Of a stretch of DNA of 64,000 nucleotides, positions 17,305 to 24,601 are shown one piece after another (the stretch's first letter is position 1; every line of letters begins with the position of its first letter). Source of the DNA: Rhodovibrionaceae bacterium (lineage in GTDB: Bacteria > Pseudomonadota > Alphaproteobacteria > Kiloniellales > DSM-21159). A program made the translations under genes and the position numbers. The stretch spans positions 124,001-188,000 of the forward strand of contig JANQMX010000077.1 of assembly GCA_028279885.1 (NCBI GenBank), read 5' to 3'. The notes beneath the pieces were generated by a model that saw nothing but the letters and a program-made list of their open reading frames with translations, was not told where the DNA came from and did not search any database.

Positions 17305-17324
17305 CCGGCAGCACTTGCTGCCGG
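17305..17324 (+). terminator. Possible terminator after prsR
   Basis: Arms CCGGCAGC and GCTGCCGG form a perfect 8-bp stem with a 4-base loop, followed by only three T. It is about 96 bp past the prsR stop. The weak T tract keeps this tentative. Confidence 0.45.
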
Positions 17325-17383
17325 TTTACCGACGCTTAATTTGTCTTTGCAAATACAGTGGCGCCAAAAAGGCAGCCGTCGAT

Positions 17384-17545
17384 CTAGAGCTTTTCTACAA
17401 CGCTATGAATCAGGCTGCCGAGCGCGACATAGCCGGCGGATACGGTAACGATCAAAGCGGCAACGGCTGAATACCCCCGCAGACGCGCAACAGAAACACC
17501 CTCATCGTCACGCGACGCCGAGCGCGTAATTTCCATCAGCGACAT
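17384..17545 (-). CDS. Small single-helix membrane protein (53 aa), unknown
   Basis: The ATG at 17545 has a GGGGGT ribosome-binding site eight bases upstream and a promoter matching TTGCCT-N17-TATAGA at 17597-17625, so this short gene is probably real. The protein has a charged N-terminal third (ITRSASRDDEGVSVARLRGY) and then one hydrophobic segment (SAVAALIVTVSAGYVALGSLI). The layout recalls Flp-type pilins: a RDxxG-like stretch, Tyr, then a helix. However, the usual Glu-Tyr after the cleavage Gly is missing, so it may be a divergent pilin-like protein or simply a small membrane protein. It sits between prsR and the polysaccharide export genes. No family is recognised. Confidence 0.6.
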   Translation of the reverse strand: MSLMEITRSASRDDEGVSVARLRGYSAVAALIVTVSAGYVALGSLIHSVVEKL

Positions 17546-17596
17546 GGATAGACCCCCAAAATTTAACCCTAGCGCATGATCCCCGTGCGCAGACAT

Positions 17597-17625
17597 TCTA
17601 TAGACCAATGGGTTCGAAAAGGCAA
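17597..17625 (-). promoter_or_regulatory. Sigma-70-type promoter of the 53-aa gene
   Basis: On the minus strand, TTGCCT (17620-17625), a spacer of exactly 17 bp, and TATAGA (17597-17602). The predicted start is near 17590, about 45 nt before the ATG at 17545. Confidence 0.7.
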
Positions 17626-17748
17626 GCGCTTCGCAGCGTTGAAATTCACGCCGTCCTGACGTGATATGGTCTGCACGAGGCGCTGAAAGCCAAGTCTTGG
17701 ATTGCCCAGGACGGACTGTCTATTAAGCTTGGCGCAGGTCTAGGTAAA

Positions 17749-17772
17749 GCCCGTATCGTTCCTAAGACGGGC
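17749..17772 (-). terminator. Weak terminator-like hairpin downstream of the export operon
   Basis: GCCCGT and ACGGGC arms enclose a 12-base loop, followed on the minus strand by TTTACC. It lies about 55 bp past the stop of the tyrosine kinase gene. The stem is short, so this is tentative. Confidence 0.35.
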
Positions 17773-17824
17773 GTGCTGCCTTTGTTTCTGGGTAGGCGAA
17801 CCTGGCAGGTGCCCTTCTCACAAC

Positions 17825-18802
17825 TCAGCGGGCCGCTTCGGTCTCTCCGTAGCGTCCGTAGGAGTAGTTGTAGTACTTCGAGCTATGGCCGCCGATAAGC
17901 TCGCGGGTTTTGTTCAGGACCAGGCGGATGGGGCAGGCATCGCCGAGTATCGACATTGCCTCCTCGATCGCCTCTCGGCGGGTGCGCTCAGCCTCGACGA
18001 CAAAGATGATCTGCCCGGCAAAGTCGACCATAACCGTGGCTTCCGTGCTGGCCAGCACAGGAGGTGAGTCGAAGATGATGACACGGTCGGCATACCGTTC
18101 GGAGATCTCACCGGCCACGGCTTGCATACGTTTGCTGGCAAGCAGCTCCATGGACATATCGTGCGGCCGTCCGGGCCCGATGATAGACAGCTTCGGGACG
18201 TTGGTTCGCATAATCACGTCACCGACGTCGGTCTGCGGGTTTTCCAGCAGATCGATCAGGCCTGTCTTCGCCGTAATGCCCAGCGTCTTGAGGATCGAGG
18301 GCTTGGCCAAATCGGCGTCAACCAGAAGTACGTGCAAGTCCCGCTCGACGGCCAGACTCATGGCAAGATTAATGGCCGTAAAGGTCTTGCCCTCGGCCGG
18401 CCAAGCGCTGGTGACGACCACCACATTGGCGTAGTCAGAGTCGCTTGCGCGGGCTTGAGACAGAACGGCGCGCTTGACCAAACGCGTCTCATCGCCAAGC
18501 CGGCTGTTCATCGACTCCGGGGTAAGGAAACCGCGCTCCGCCAAGAGATCCAGGTCCAGGGTGATACGTTGCGCCGTCGAGTTTTCGACTGGGCCGGCCT
18601 TCTCAGGCGCACCTGTCGAGTGCCGCTGCCTCAGGCTTTTGTGCAATTGGTTGTTTGTCGACGCCCGCGCCGGCCCGGTCTTGTCCGTTTCCTCAACGGG
18701 AGCAGGCGGAGCTGCCGTCGTTAAGCGCTGCGCGGCCCGCTCGATGATGGATGCTTTCTCTTGGGCGATCTCTTCGTCCTGGGCGTATGGATCTCGAGTC
18801 AT
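17825..18802 (-). CDS. XrtA-associated tyrosine autokinase (BY-kinase)
   Basis: The 325-residue cytoplasmic ATPase is a bacterial tyrosine kinase that controls exopolysaccharide polymerisation with the chain-length protein encoded upstream. It shows a Walker A motif (WPAEGKTFTAINLA, about residue 140), Walker A' VLLVDADLAKPS (about 165) and Walker B VIIFDSPPVL (about 250). A C-terminal cluster of tyrosines (YYNYSYGRYGE) is the usual autophosphorylation site. The Ala/Pro-rich N-terminus (residues 20-75) is a linker. AAGGGA precedes the ATG at 18802. It is last in the operon chain-length determinant - kinase, 44 bp apart. Confidence 0.9.
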   Translation of the reverse strand: MTRDPYAQDEEIAQEKASIIERAAQRLTTAAPPAPVEETDKTGPARASTNNQLHKSLRQRHSTGAPEKAGPVENSTAQRITLDLDLLAERGFLTPESMNSRLGDETRLVKRAVLSQARASDSDYANVVVVTSAWPAEGKTFTAINLAMSLAVERDLHVLLVDADLAKPSILKTLGITAKTGLIDLLENPQTDVGDVIMRTNVPKLSIIGPGRPHDMSMELLASKRMQAVAGEISERYADRVIIFDSPPVLASTEATVMVDFAGQIIFVVEAERTRREAIEEAMSILGDACPIRLVLNKTRELIGGHSSKYYNYSYGRYGETEAAR

Positions 18803-18846
18803 TGCGTCCCTTGCCGGTTCCGTTGGCCAGCCCTTAGGCGGCTGCG

Positions 18847-20466
18847 CTACAGGTTTAACAGGTTACGGATTTGGTCGAGGCCGTTGCGCAGGGATTCCGT
18901 CGACTCCGATGAGCCCGCGTTGGACTCCCCGCCCAACGTCATGAAGCCAGCGTAGATGGCCAACAAGATGAGACCTGCCAAAAAGAAGCCGAAGGTAGAT
19001 ACGCCGCGGCTCACGAGGCTCGGCCGGTCCCCGATCATTGAGAACGAACCGATCACCGGGGCGTCGAAGTCGCGTCTCAAGTGCGTGATGCTGCCATAGG
19101 TCGTCTTAAGTATTGCGATCAGGCAGGCAATTCCGATGCCAGCACCGAGGCCACCAACGAAGACGCCGGAATAAAAGATCGGGCGATTCGGGCCGGTTGC
19201 CTGGGTCGGCACTTTGGGCGGCTCGATGATTCGGAAGGTCAAGCGATCGCCGCTGGTTTCACGATCAGCGGAGATGCGCGCCGTCTCACGCCTTGAAAGC
19301 AGGGTCTGATACTTCGAGAGAATGATCTCGTAGTCGCGATTGAGGCGGGCCATCTCGGCTTCCACCTCAGGAACCCGCATAGCGCCTTCCAAGATGGCTC
19401 CCAGCTCCGCTTCCGCCTGCTCAAGCCGCTTACGCAGGAATTCCACATCGGACTCTTGGCGGATCGTCTCGAGCTTGAGACTATCATAAAGGGGGTTCGG
19501 CACGTTCACTTCCGTCGGAATTGCCTCGGCTTCGTCGGCGAACGAGTCGATGAACTGCTGCTCCTGCACAGCGCGCTTCTCCTGCAGCGCTTCCAGCCGG
19601 CGCTGTGCCGCCTTCACATCGGGATGCTTGTCAGTAAAGAGGCTGAGGAGCTCTCTGATCTGCGCTTCGACCGCTGCGATCTGAATGTCGACATCGGACG
19701 GAGGACCGGCGCCAAACTCTTCATTCACCACGGTTTCGGTAGGCAACGCCTCCAACTCGCGCTGGAGGATTTCCAGCCGCGTCAAGGCACCGTCGAGGGC
19801 TTCGCGCGTCACCTTGACCGCTTCCTGAGCCTGCGCGCGGCGTCCTTCATAGCCGGTTGCGCCCCCCGGCAAGAGGCCGATGTTGCGCTGTTTGAAGCGC
19901 GCCATGCGCTCTTCGGCAGCCTCCAACTGCGTCTCGTAATCGCGAATCTGGTCTTCCAGAAAGCGCTGAGCGCTGTTCATGTCGTTGCGCTTCTCGCCAA
20001 GATTGTTCTCAACGAAAATAGTCGTGAGCGCTTGAACCACGTTCTTGGCCAGAACCGGGTCATGATCCTCGAAGCTAACCAAAAAGAGATTGCTCCGATC
20101 AGACTCGATGTTCGTGCGGTCGCGGACGCTCTCGATCAGCGCGTCCATCTCCGTTTCGGTGGTTGCCGAGACGTCGAGATCGGTCATGCGCGCCACTTCT
20201 TCCAAGTTCGGTCTGGATAGAAGGGTGCGCCGCATGACCTCGACCTCACGATCGAGATCGGATTCGACGGCCAAGCCGCTCAGCAGAGGCTGCAGGATGT
20301 TAGCGGTGTCCACGTAGATGCGGGAGCTCGCCTTGTACTGATCCGGCATCATCGAAACGAAAGTCCAGCCGGCTACGCTGACAATGGCGCACGTGATCAA
20401 GGCAAACCAGCGTCGACGCCATAAAGCGTTGACGTAAAAGAGAATCTGCTCAAATACCTCGTCCAA
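18847..20466 (-). CDS. XrtA-type polysaccharide chain-length determinant (Wzz/GNVR)
   Basis: The 539-residue inner-membrane protein has a Wzz domain with the first helix at about residues 18-38. A long periplasmic coiled-coil part (about 150-375, many Glu/Arg/Gln heptads such as LEAAEERMARFKQRN) follows, then a Pro-rich segment before the second helix (about 425-450) and a third helix near residue 500. This is the layout of exosortase-associated chain-length proteins that pair with a separate kinase. The TTG start at 20464-20466 has GGAGGGG upstream. It lies 125 bp downstream of the export lipoprotein gene on the same strand. Confidence 0.88.
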   Translation of the reverse strand: MDEVFEQILFYVNALWRRRWFALITCAIVSVAGWTFVSMMPDQYKASSRIYVDTANILQPLLSGLAVESDLDREVEVMRRTLLSRPNLEEVARMTDLDVSATTETEMDALIESVRDRTNIESDRSNLFLVSFEDHDPVLAKNVVQALTTIFVENNLGEKRNDMNSAQRFLEDQIRDYETQLEAAEERMARFKQRNIGLLPGGATGYEGRRAQAQEAVKVTREALDGALTRLEILQRELEALPTETVVNEEFGAGPPSDVDIQIAAVEAQIRELLSLFTDKHPDVKAAQRRLEALQEKRAVQEQQFIDSFADEAEAIPTEVNVPNPLYDSLKLETIRQESDVEFLRKRLEQAEAELGAILEGAMRVPEVEAEMARLNRDYEIILSKYQTLLSRRETARISADRETSGDRLTFRIIEPPKVPTQATGPNRPIFYSGVFVGGLGAGIGIACLIAILKTTYGSITHLRRDFDAPVIGSFSMIGDRPSLVSRGVSTFGFFLAGLILLAIYAGFMTLGGESNAGSSESTESLRNGLDQIRNLLNL

Positions 20467-20591
20467 GACGAACCCCTCCGACCTTGGCTAAGCGACATGA
20501 CCGGCCGACTGCCGGGCGTCATACCGCCAGACTACAGCGACGGATGAAGCGAGTGTGACGAGAGTGGTATCCGCTCTTTGGCTAACAATCG

Positions 20592-21239
20592 CTAAAGAAA
20601 GCTCTCCGGGATGATGATTACATCTCCCGGCAGCAAAGCCACGTTGGCGTTAACATCCCCGTCTCTCATGAGCCGACCTAGTCTCAGCCCATACTCCGTC
20701 TGCTGCCCCTCAACGACGCGCACAAGCGTTGCGCTATCCCCGTCCGCGAACTCGGTTAAGCCACCTACCGCAATCATGACATCAAGCAGAGTCATATCTG
20801 CGCGATAAGGAATTGATCGCGGATTCGCCGCTTCTCCGAGAACTCGAACTTGCTGATCAAATTGACCAACAAAAGATGACATAATTACGGTCACGAAGGG
20901 GTCTTGGATAAAGACCCCCAGTTCCTGCTCCACGGCGTCGGCAAGCTCGCTCGGAGTTTTGCCGGCTGCCTCCAGATCTTCAATAAGCGGGACCGATATG
21001 CGCCCATCTGGACGGACGCTGACAGTGGTGGAAAGCTCTGGATTGCGCCAAACGAACAGCTGGAGGCTGTCGCCAGGCCCGATCCGGTAAAGTGGCGCAT
21101 CGATGCCAGGGCCCGTTTCGCCGATTTGCGCCGGCGGCAGGGTCTCCTTGCCACTACAGGCGGCGAGACCAACCGCCAAGGCAACGATGCATCCGATGTA
21201 GCGGCCGCTGTGCGCCGCCGTTTTCAAACTATCCAACAT
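20592..21239 (-). CDS. XrtA-type polysaccharide export lipoprotein (Wza/EpsE-like)
   Basis: About 215 residues. It has a lipoprotein signal (VALAVGLAACSG), then a Poly_export domain beginning YRIGPGDSLQLFVWRNPELS (about residue 50) with SVRPDGRISVPL, and a SLBB-type second domain (VRVLGEAANPRSIPYRADMTLLDVMIAVGG), ending at LLPGDVIIIPESFL. It should form the outer-membrane polysaccharide channel. ATG 21239 is preferred; an in-frame GTG two codons earlier is possible. It is divergent from the acyltransferase gene and is the first gene of the export set. Confidence 0.9.
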   Translation of the reverse strand: MLDSLKTAAHSGRYIGCIVALAVGLAACSGKETLPPAQIGETGPGIDAPLYRIGPGDSLQLFVWRNPELSTTVSVRPDGRISVPLIEDLEAAGKTPSELADAVEQELGVFIQDPFVTVIMSSFVGQFDQQVRVLGEAANPRSIPYRADMTLLDVMIAVGGLTEFADGDSATLVRVVEGQQTEYGLRLGRLMRDGDVNANVALLPGDVIIIPESFL

Positions 21240-21432
21240 GCTCACGTCCCACGTTCGCTTTAGCTGTGCACGCTACCCCTAAGCACCAGATTTTCAGTTA
21301 ATGAACCGTAACTTATACGATTCCTTCCCGATCAACAATCCATTTAGCGGGACTTTTCCAACGTTAAGCCTTCTGAAAGCCGTAAAGACGATGATGGGAG
21401 TGGGAAGAGGGTCAAGAAGGGGTAGTGTGTCA

Positions 21433-22266
21433 ATGGCAATAGCGACTGGGTGCGATGGGAGCCAATGTGGGCGTCCGCGCTCGCATCGCCATGGACAGTG
21501 CGGCGACGAGCGCGAGAGCGCGCGGGCCGCGGCTCTAGAGAACTTCAGAACTCTCTTCAAAGTTGTCGAGGCGCGCACGCCAGCGGAACTGGAGGCAGCT
21601 TACCGGCTACGCTACCAGGTCTACTGCATCGAGAATCCCTTCGAATGCAAAGAAGACAATCCCGGCGAGCGGGAAACCGACCGTTTCGACTGGCATTCCG
21701 TGCACAGCATTCTTGTCCATCGAGCAAGCCAGGACGTGATTGGGACCCTGCGGCTGGTGCTGCCGCTGGGCAGGGCCTTACCTATCCAGGAGCTTGAGCC
21801 CAGTCCGCTCGATTTCTTTGAAGGGCATTTGCCGCTCGAAACCACCGCCGAGGTCTCTCGTTTTGCCGTATCGAAGGATTTTCGCCGGCGCCAAGGCGAG
21901 GAGCGCTACCCCGACGTGAGCTGGCAGGGGCCGGATGGTAGCCAAAGCGCCGCGCCGATGCGCCGTCTCATGCCCTATCTCTCGGTTGGCTTGTTGCAGG
22001 GAGCCTTGAAGCTCAGCCTTCGGCATGGTGTGACCCACATGTGCGCCATCATCGATCCGTCGCTGCTGCGCCTACTGGGGCGGTTCGGATTGCATTTCCA
22101 GCCGATCGGTGAGCCGGTCAACTACCACGGCGTGCGGCAGCCCTGTATTGCCGAGCTTGACGCGCTTTTGCATTCCGCCGCGGAGGAGCAGCCAGACATT
22201 TGGGCTTTGGGTACCGAAGACGGAAAGCTGCTCGAAGGCCTCAAGACCGGCCGGGTGAGCGCCTAA
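21433..22266 (+). CDS. PEP-CTERM/exosortase-associated acyltransferase, copy 2 (N-acyl amino acid synthase-like)
   Basis: 277 residues from ATG 21433; the frame is open back to an ATG at 21301. The later start (or GTG 21427) is preferred because AAGAAGGGG lies just upstream, the family consensus begins near FRTLFKVVEAR, and the 21301 ATG would fall in the divergent promoter region. Conserved blocks are AAYRLRYQVYCIENPFE, RFDWHSVHSIL, GTLRLVLP, AEVSRFAVSKDFRRR, PSLLRLLGRFGL and HGVRQPC. The fold is GNAT-like, related to acyl-homoserine-lactone synthases. Studied members make long-chain N-acyl amino acids and are known to cluster with exosortase genes. The product here is not predictable. It is a paralogue of the truncated gene at 2-505. 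Confidence 0.85.
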   Translation: MAIATGCDGSQCGRPRSHRHGQCGDERESARAAALENFRTLFKVVEARTPAELEAAYRLRYQVYCIENPFECKEDNPGERETDRFDWHSVHSILVHRASQDVIGTLRLVLPLGRALPIQELEPSPLDFFEGHLPLETTAEVSRFAVSKDFRRRQGEERYPDVSWQGPDGSQSAAPMRRLMPYLSVGLLQGALKLSLRHGVTHMCAIIDPSLLRLLGRFGLHFQPIGEPVNYHGVRQPCIAELDALLHSAAEEQPDIWALGTEDGKLLEGLKTGRVSA

Positions 22267-22307
22267 GCCGAGGCCATCAGGCCGCTCAGGCCCATAACAC
22301 TTCTCCT

Positions 22308-23768
22308 CTAAAGCGTGAGCGCGACCCCGAGGACAAGGCGAGACTCTCCGTCAAACTGCCCGAACAAGCCGCGAGCCCCGCCATAAAACACATCGGCCCC
22401 ACCCCACACCGTGACACTGTCCGTGAAGTCGTACTGCACTTTGGGACGCACCAATCCGTCGCCGATGTTAAGGCCCTGAAGCCACTGCATCTCTAGCGCC
22501 AATCGATCGTTTAAAAAGGATCTGCGGGCGAGAAGCGTGATCGTCGTTTCCGTGCGGTCACGTGTGACCCCTTCCGTGTTGTCGACGATAATGTCCTGGA
22601 ACAACTGCCCGCTGATCAGCGTGTCTCGCATGCCGTACCAATCGAGGCCCAGCACGTAGTTGAAGTTCGGTGACTCCTCGATGCCGTCGTCGTCGTTCGG
22701 GTTGTCGGTGATGAAGTAACGGTTCGTCGACAGTGCTGCTTCGCCTCGGACGACGAAGTCGCCGAAGGCATTGCTGAAGGTGCCGCCGATGAGGTGGGTC
22801 CGCCTGAACTCGGGCTCGATCACTACCGTTGGAAAGGAGTCGCGGTTCTGAAAAGGAATTTCCGTGTCGTCGTAGGCGTAGAGGTAGTTGAAGCTCAGAT
22901 CCCAGCCATCAACAAAGGCGGAGAGACGCAAGCCGATATCGGAATCCGAAATGGGGTTGTCCGGACGATCGGGATCGTCGAGCACGAAGCGGGTACCGGG
23001 CACCGGGACCGGAACGAAGCTCGGCGACGTAAAGGCGTAGGCGGCATCCGGCTCGGGAATGTCGTTGTAGGTCGTGTCGGGGATCCACACGAGTTCCGCC
23101 AGCACATCGCCAAGCGGGATTTCCGCTTTCACGGTCCATAGGGGTATCCGGGAATCCTCGAAGTCGTCGAGGATGAATTCCCGGAAGTCCTGCGGATTAA
23201 CGACGTCGAGCACCTTCAGGCCGTCAGACTGCCCCCACACGGTTTGCTGCTTGCCGACGACGAAATAGGCGAAATCGGTGGGGACTTCGAAAAAGAACTC
23301 GCGCAGCTCCGCTTCGCTGTTGCTGTTGAAGCGCAGGCGCCGGGATTCAGGGCTGGTGGTGTCCTGCGAGGGAGAGCCGGGCTCCAACTCGTCGAAAGCG
23401 TCATAGCGGAAGCGGCCCTTTGCCGTGAAGCGGATGCCTTCGTCGAAGGCGACCTCGACGCCGGGCAGCAGCTCCGTTTCCAGCTTCTGGCCGTCCAGGT
23501 TGTCGATCTCGAGTGCGCCTTCGGTCGACGCCCGCAAGGTGTAGACGATCTCGACCTCGTCTTCCTCGTCCTGACCGGCCGTTTGCGCCTGTGCCGCGAA
23601 CAGGGGCATGAGGATCAGGCCCGAGACCAGCAAGACTAACCGGATGTGGAGCAACGTCCGAAGGCCCGTCCAACCCGACGACTCGCAGCTCTTATGCGGG
23701 CCTACTCTACAGAACAAATTCACTGTCAGCCCCTGACGGTCAAGAAACGACCAAGGATCAAAGGTCAT
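22308..23768 (-). CDS. DUF1302-family outer-membrane beta-barrel protein
   Basis: From ATG 23768 the protein has 486 residues, but a normal signal peptide only begins near residue 40 (HIRLVLLVSGLILMPLFAAQAQ), so the real start may be a later GTG or TTG. The mature part is rich in alternating aromatic and polar strands and contains the DUF1302 hallmark VVNPQDFREFILDDFEDSRIP-like region near 190-210. The last residue is Leu in a GVALTL-type barrel end. The family is repeatedly found with RND transporters of the MMPL type and a periplasmic partner, exactly as here (the LolA-like gene ends 5 bp upstream). The trio probably moves a hydrophobic compound to or across the outer membrane. It converges on the acyltransferase gene with 41 bp between stops. 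Confidence 0.75.
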   Translation of the reverse strand: MTFDPWSFLDRQGLTVNLFCRVGPHKSCESSGWTGLRTLLHIRLVLLVSGLILMPLFAAQAQTAGQDEEDEVEIVYTLRASTEGALEIDNLDGQKLETELLPGVEVAFDEGIRFTAKGRFRYDAFDELEPGSPSQDTTSPESRRLRFNSNSEAELREFFFEVPTDFAYFVVGKQQTVWGQSDGLKVLDVVNPQDFREFILDDFEDSRIPLWTVKAEIPLGDVLAELVWIPDTTYNDIPEPDAAYAFTSPSFVPVPVPGTRFVLDDPDRPDNPISDSDIGLRLSAFVDGWDLSFNYLYAYDDTEIPFQNRDSFPTVVIEPEFRRTHLIGGTFSNAFGDFVVRGEAALSTNRYFITDNPNDDDGIEESPNFNYVLGLDWYGMRDTLISGQLFQDIIVDNTEGVTRDRTETTITLLARRSFLNDRLALEMQWLQGLNIGDGLVRPKVQYDFTDSVTVWGGADVFYGGARGLFGQFDGESRLVLGVALTL

Positions 23769-23773
23769 CTTCT

Positions 23774-24601
23774 CTAAAGACCACGGCGAATCGCGGCCTG
23801 ACTAAAGACATCCCGATCCATTTCATCTTTGTAGACAACATCGCTGATCCGAAAAACAGTTTTATGGCCTGTCTTATGATTTTCCATGACAAGCAACTGC
23901 GGGGTCCAAATCCCCGATACTTGAGCGATGTCCCGAACATGAAGCGTTTTGAGGCGGTTGCCTTGCGTATCCCAATACTCTGTCCGTCGCGCAATCCAGA
24001 TCTCTTCATCGATGCAGCTCACGGTGCGACTGTAACCAAGCTCCTGCGCGACGGAGTCGGTCTGCGGCGTCGCCTCCAGAAGCAGGCAAGGGATGCCGTC
24101 GGCAGTATCGCGCCCGACCGATTGAAATGCATAGTCTCCGATTGCGATCTTTCCGTCGAGCTTCATGTCGTCATAGGTGAAATCCGTGCCCATGAAGTAG
24201 TCGCCACGGTCGGAGCCGGATATCCGGCGAACCTTGCGTAGGGCCGGCAGGTAGAGCCACTGGTCATCCTGCTCGCCGGCTTCGGCGTAGTCGAAGGTCA
24301 AGAAGGCGGTGTCCCGCACGTTGCGCGGCTGCTCGAAGTAGATGGCGATCTTCTTGTCTTCGCCGTCGTAGGTGCGGAACGAGCGCGTGGTCCGCTCGCG
24401 TGTGCTGCCGCCCGAGTCGATCAGCTGCATGACCAACTGGCGGGAGACGTACTGACCGTCGTCGCGGGCGTTGACGTTCTCGGCCACGCTGCGCCCCTCC
24501 GGCAGGGCGTCGGCCCTTGCCACGCCCATGTGCTCTGCCGTCAGGACCGCGAGACAGGGGAGGGCAAGAGCTAAGACGCGGAGGTTTTGACGGAAGAGCA
24601 T
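23774..24601 (-). CDS. Outer-membrane lipoprotein-sorting (LolA-like) protein
   Basis: 275 residues with an N-terminal signal peptide (RQNLRVLALALPCLAVLTAEHMGVARADA). The mature part matches LolA-like proteins of RND operons: TRSFRTYDGEDKKIAIYFEQP, DTAFLTFDY, DQWLYLPALRKVRRISGSDRGDYF-type segment near 115-140, and FMGTDFTYDDM. These periplasmic proteins are thought to carry lipid from the RND pump to the outer membrane. The ATG at 24601 has AGGAAA upstream and lies inside the end of the RND gene (31-bp overlap), so the two are coupled. Confidence 0.8.
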   Translation of the reverse strand: MLFRQNLRVLALALPCLAVLTAEHMGVARADALPEGRSVAENVNARDDGQYVSRQLVMQLIDSGGSTRERTTRSFRTYDGEDKKIAIYFEQPRNVRDTAFLTFDYAEAGEQDDQWLYLPALRKVRRISGSDRGDYFMGTDFTYDDMKLDGKIAIGDYAFQSVGRDTADGIPCLLLEATPQTDSVAQELGYSRTVSCIDEEIWIARRTEYWDTQGNRLKTLHVRDIAQVSGIWTPQLLVMENHKTGHKTVFRISDVVYKDEMDRDVFSQAAIRRGL

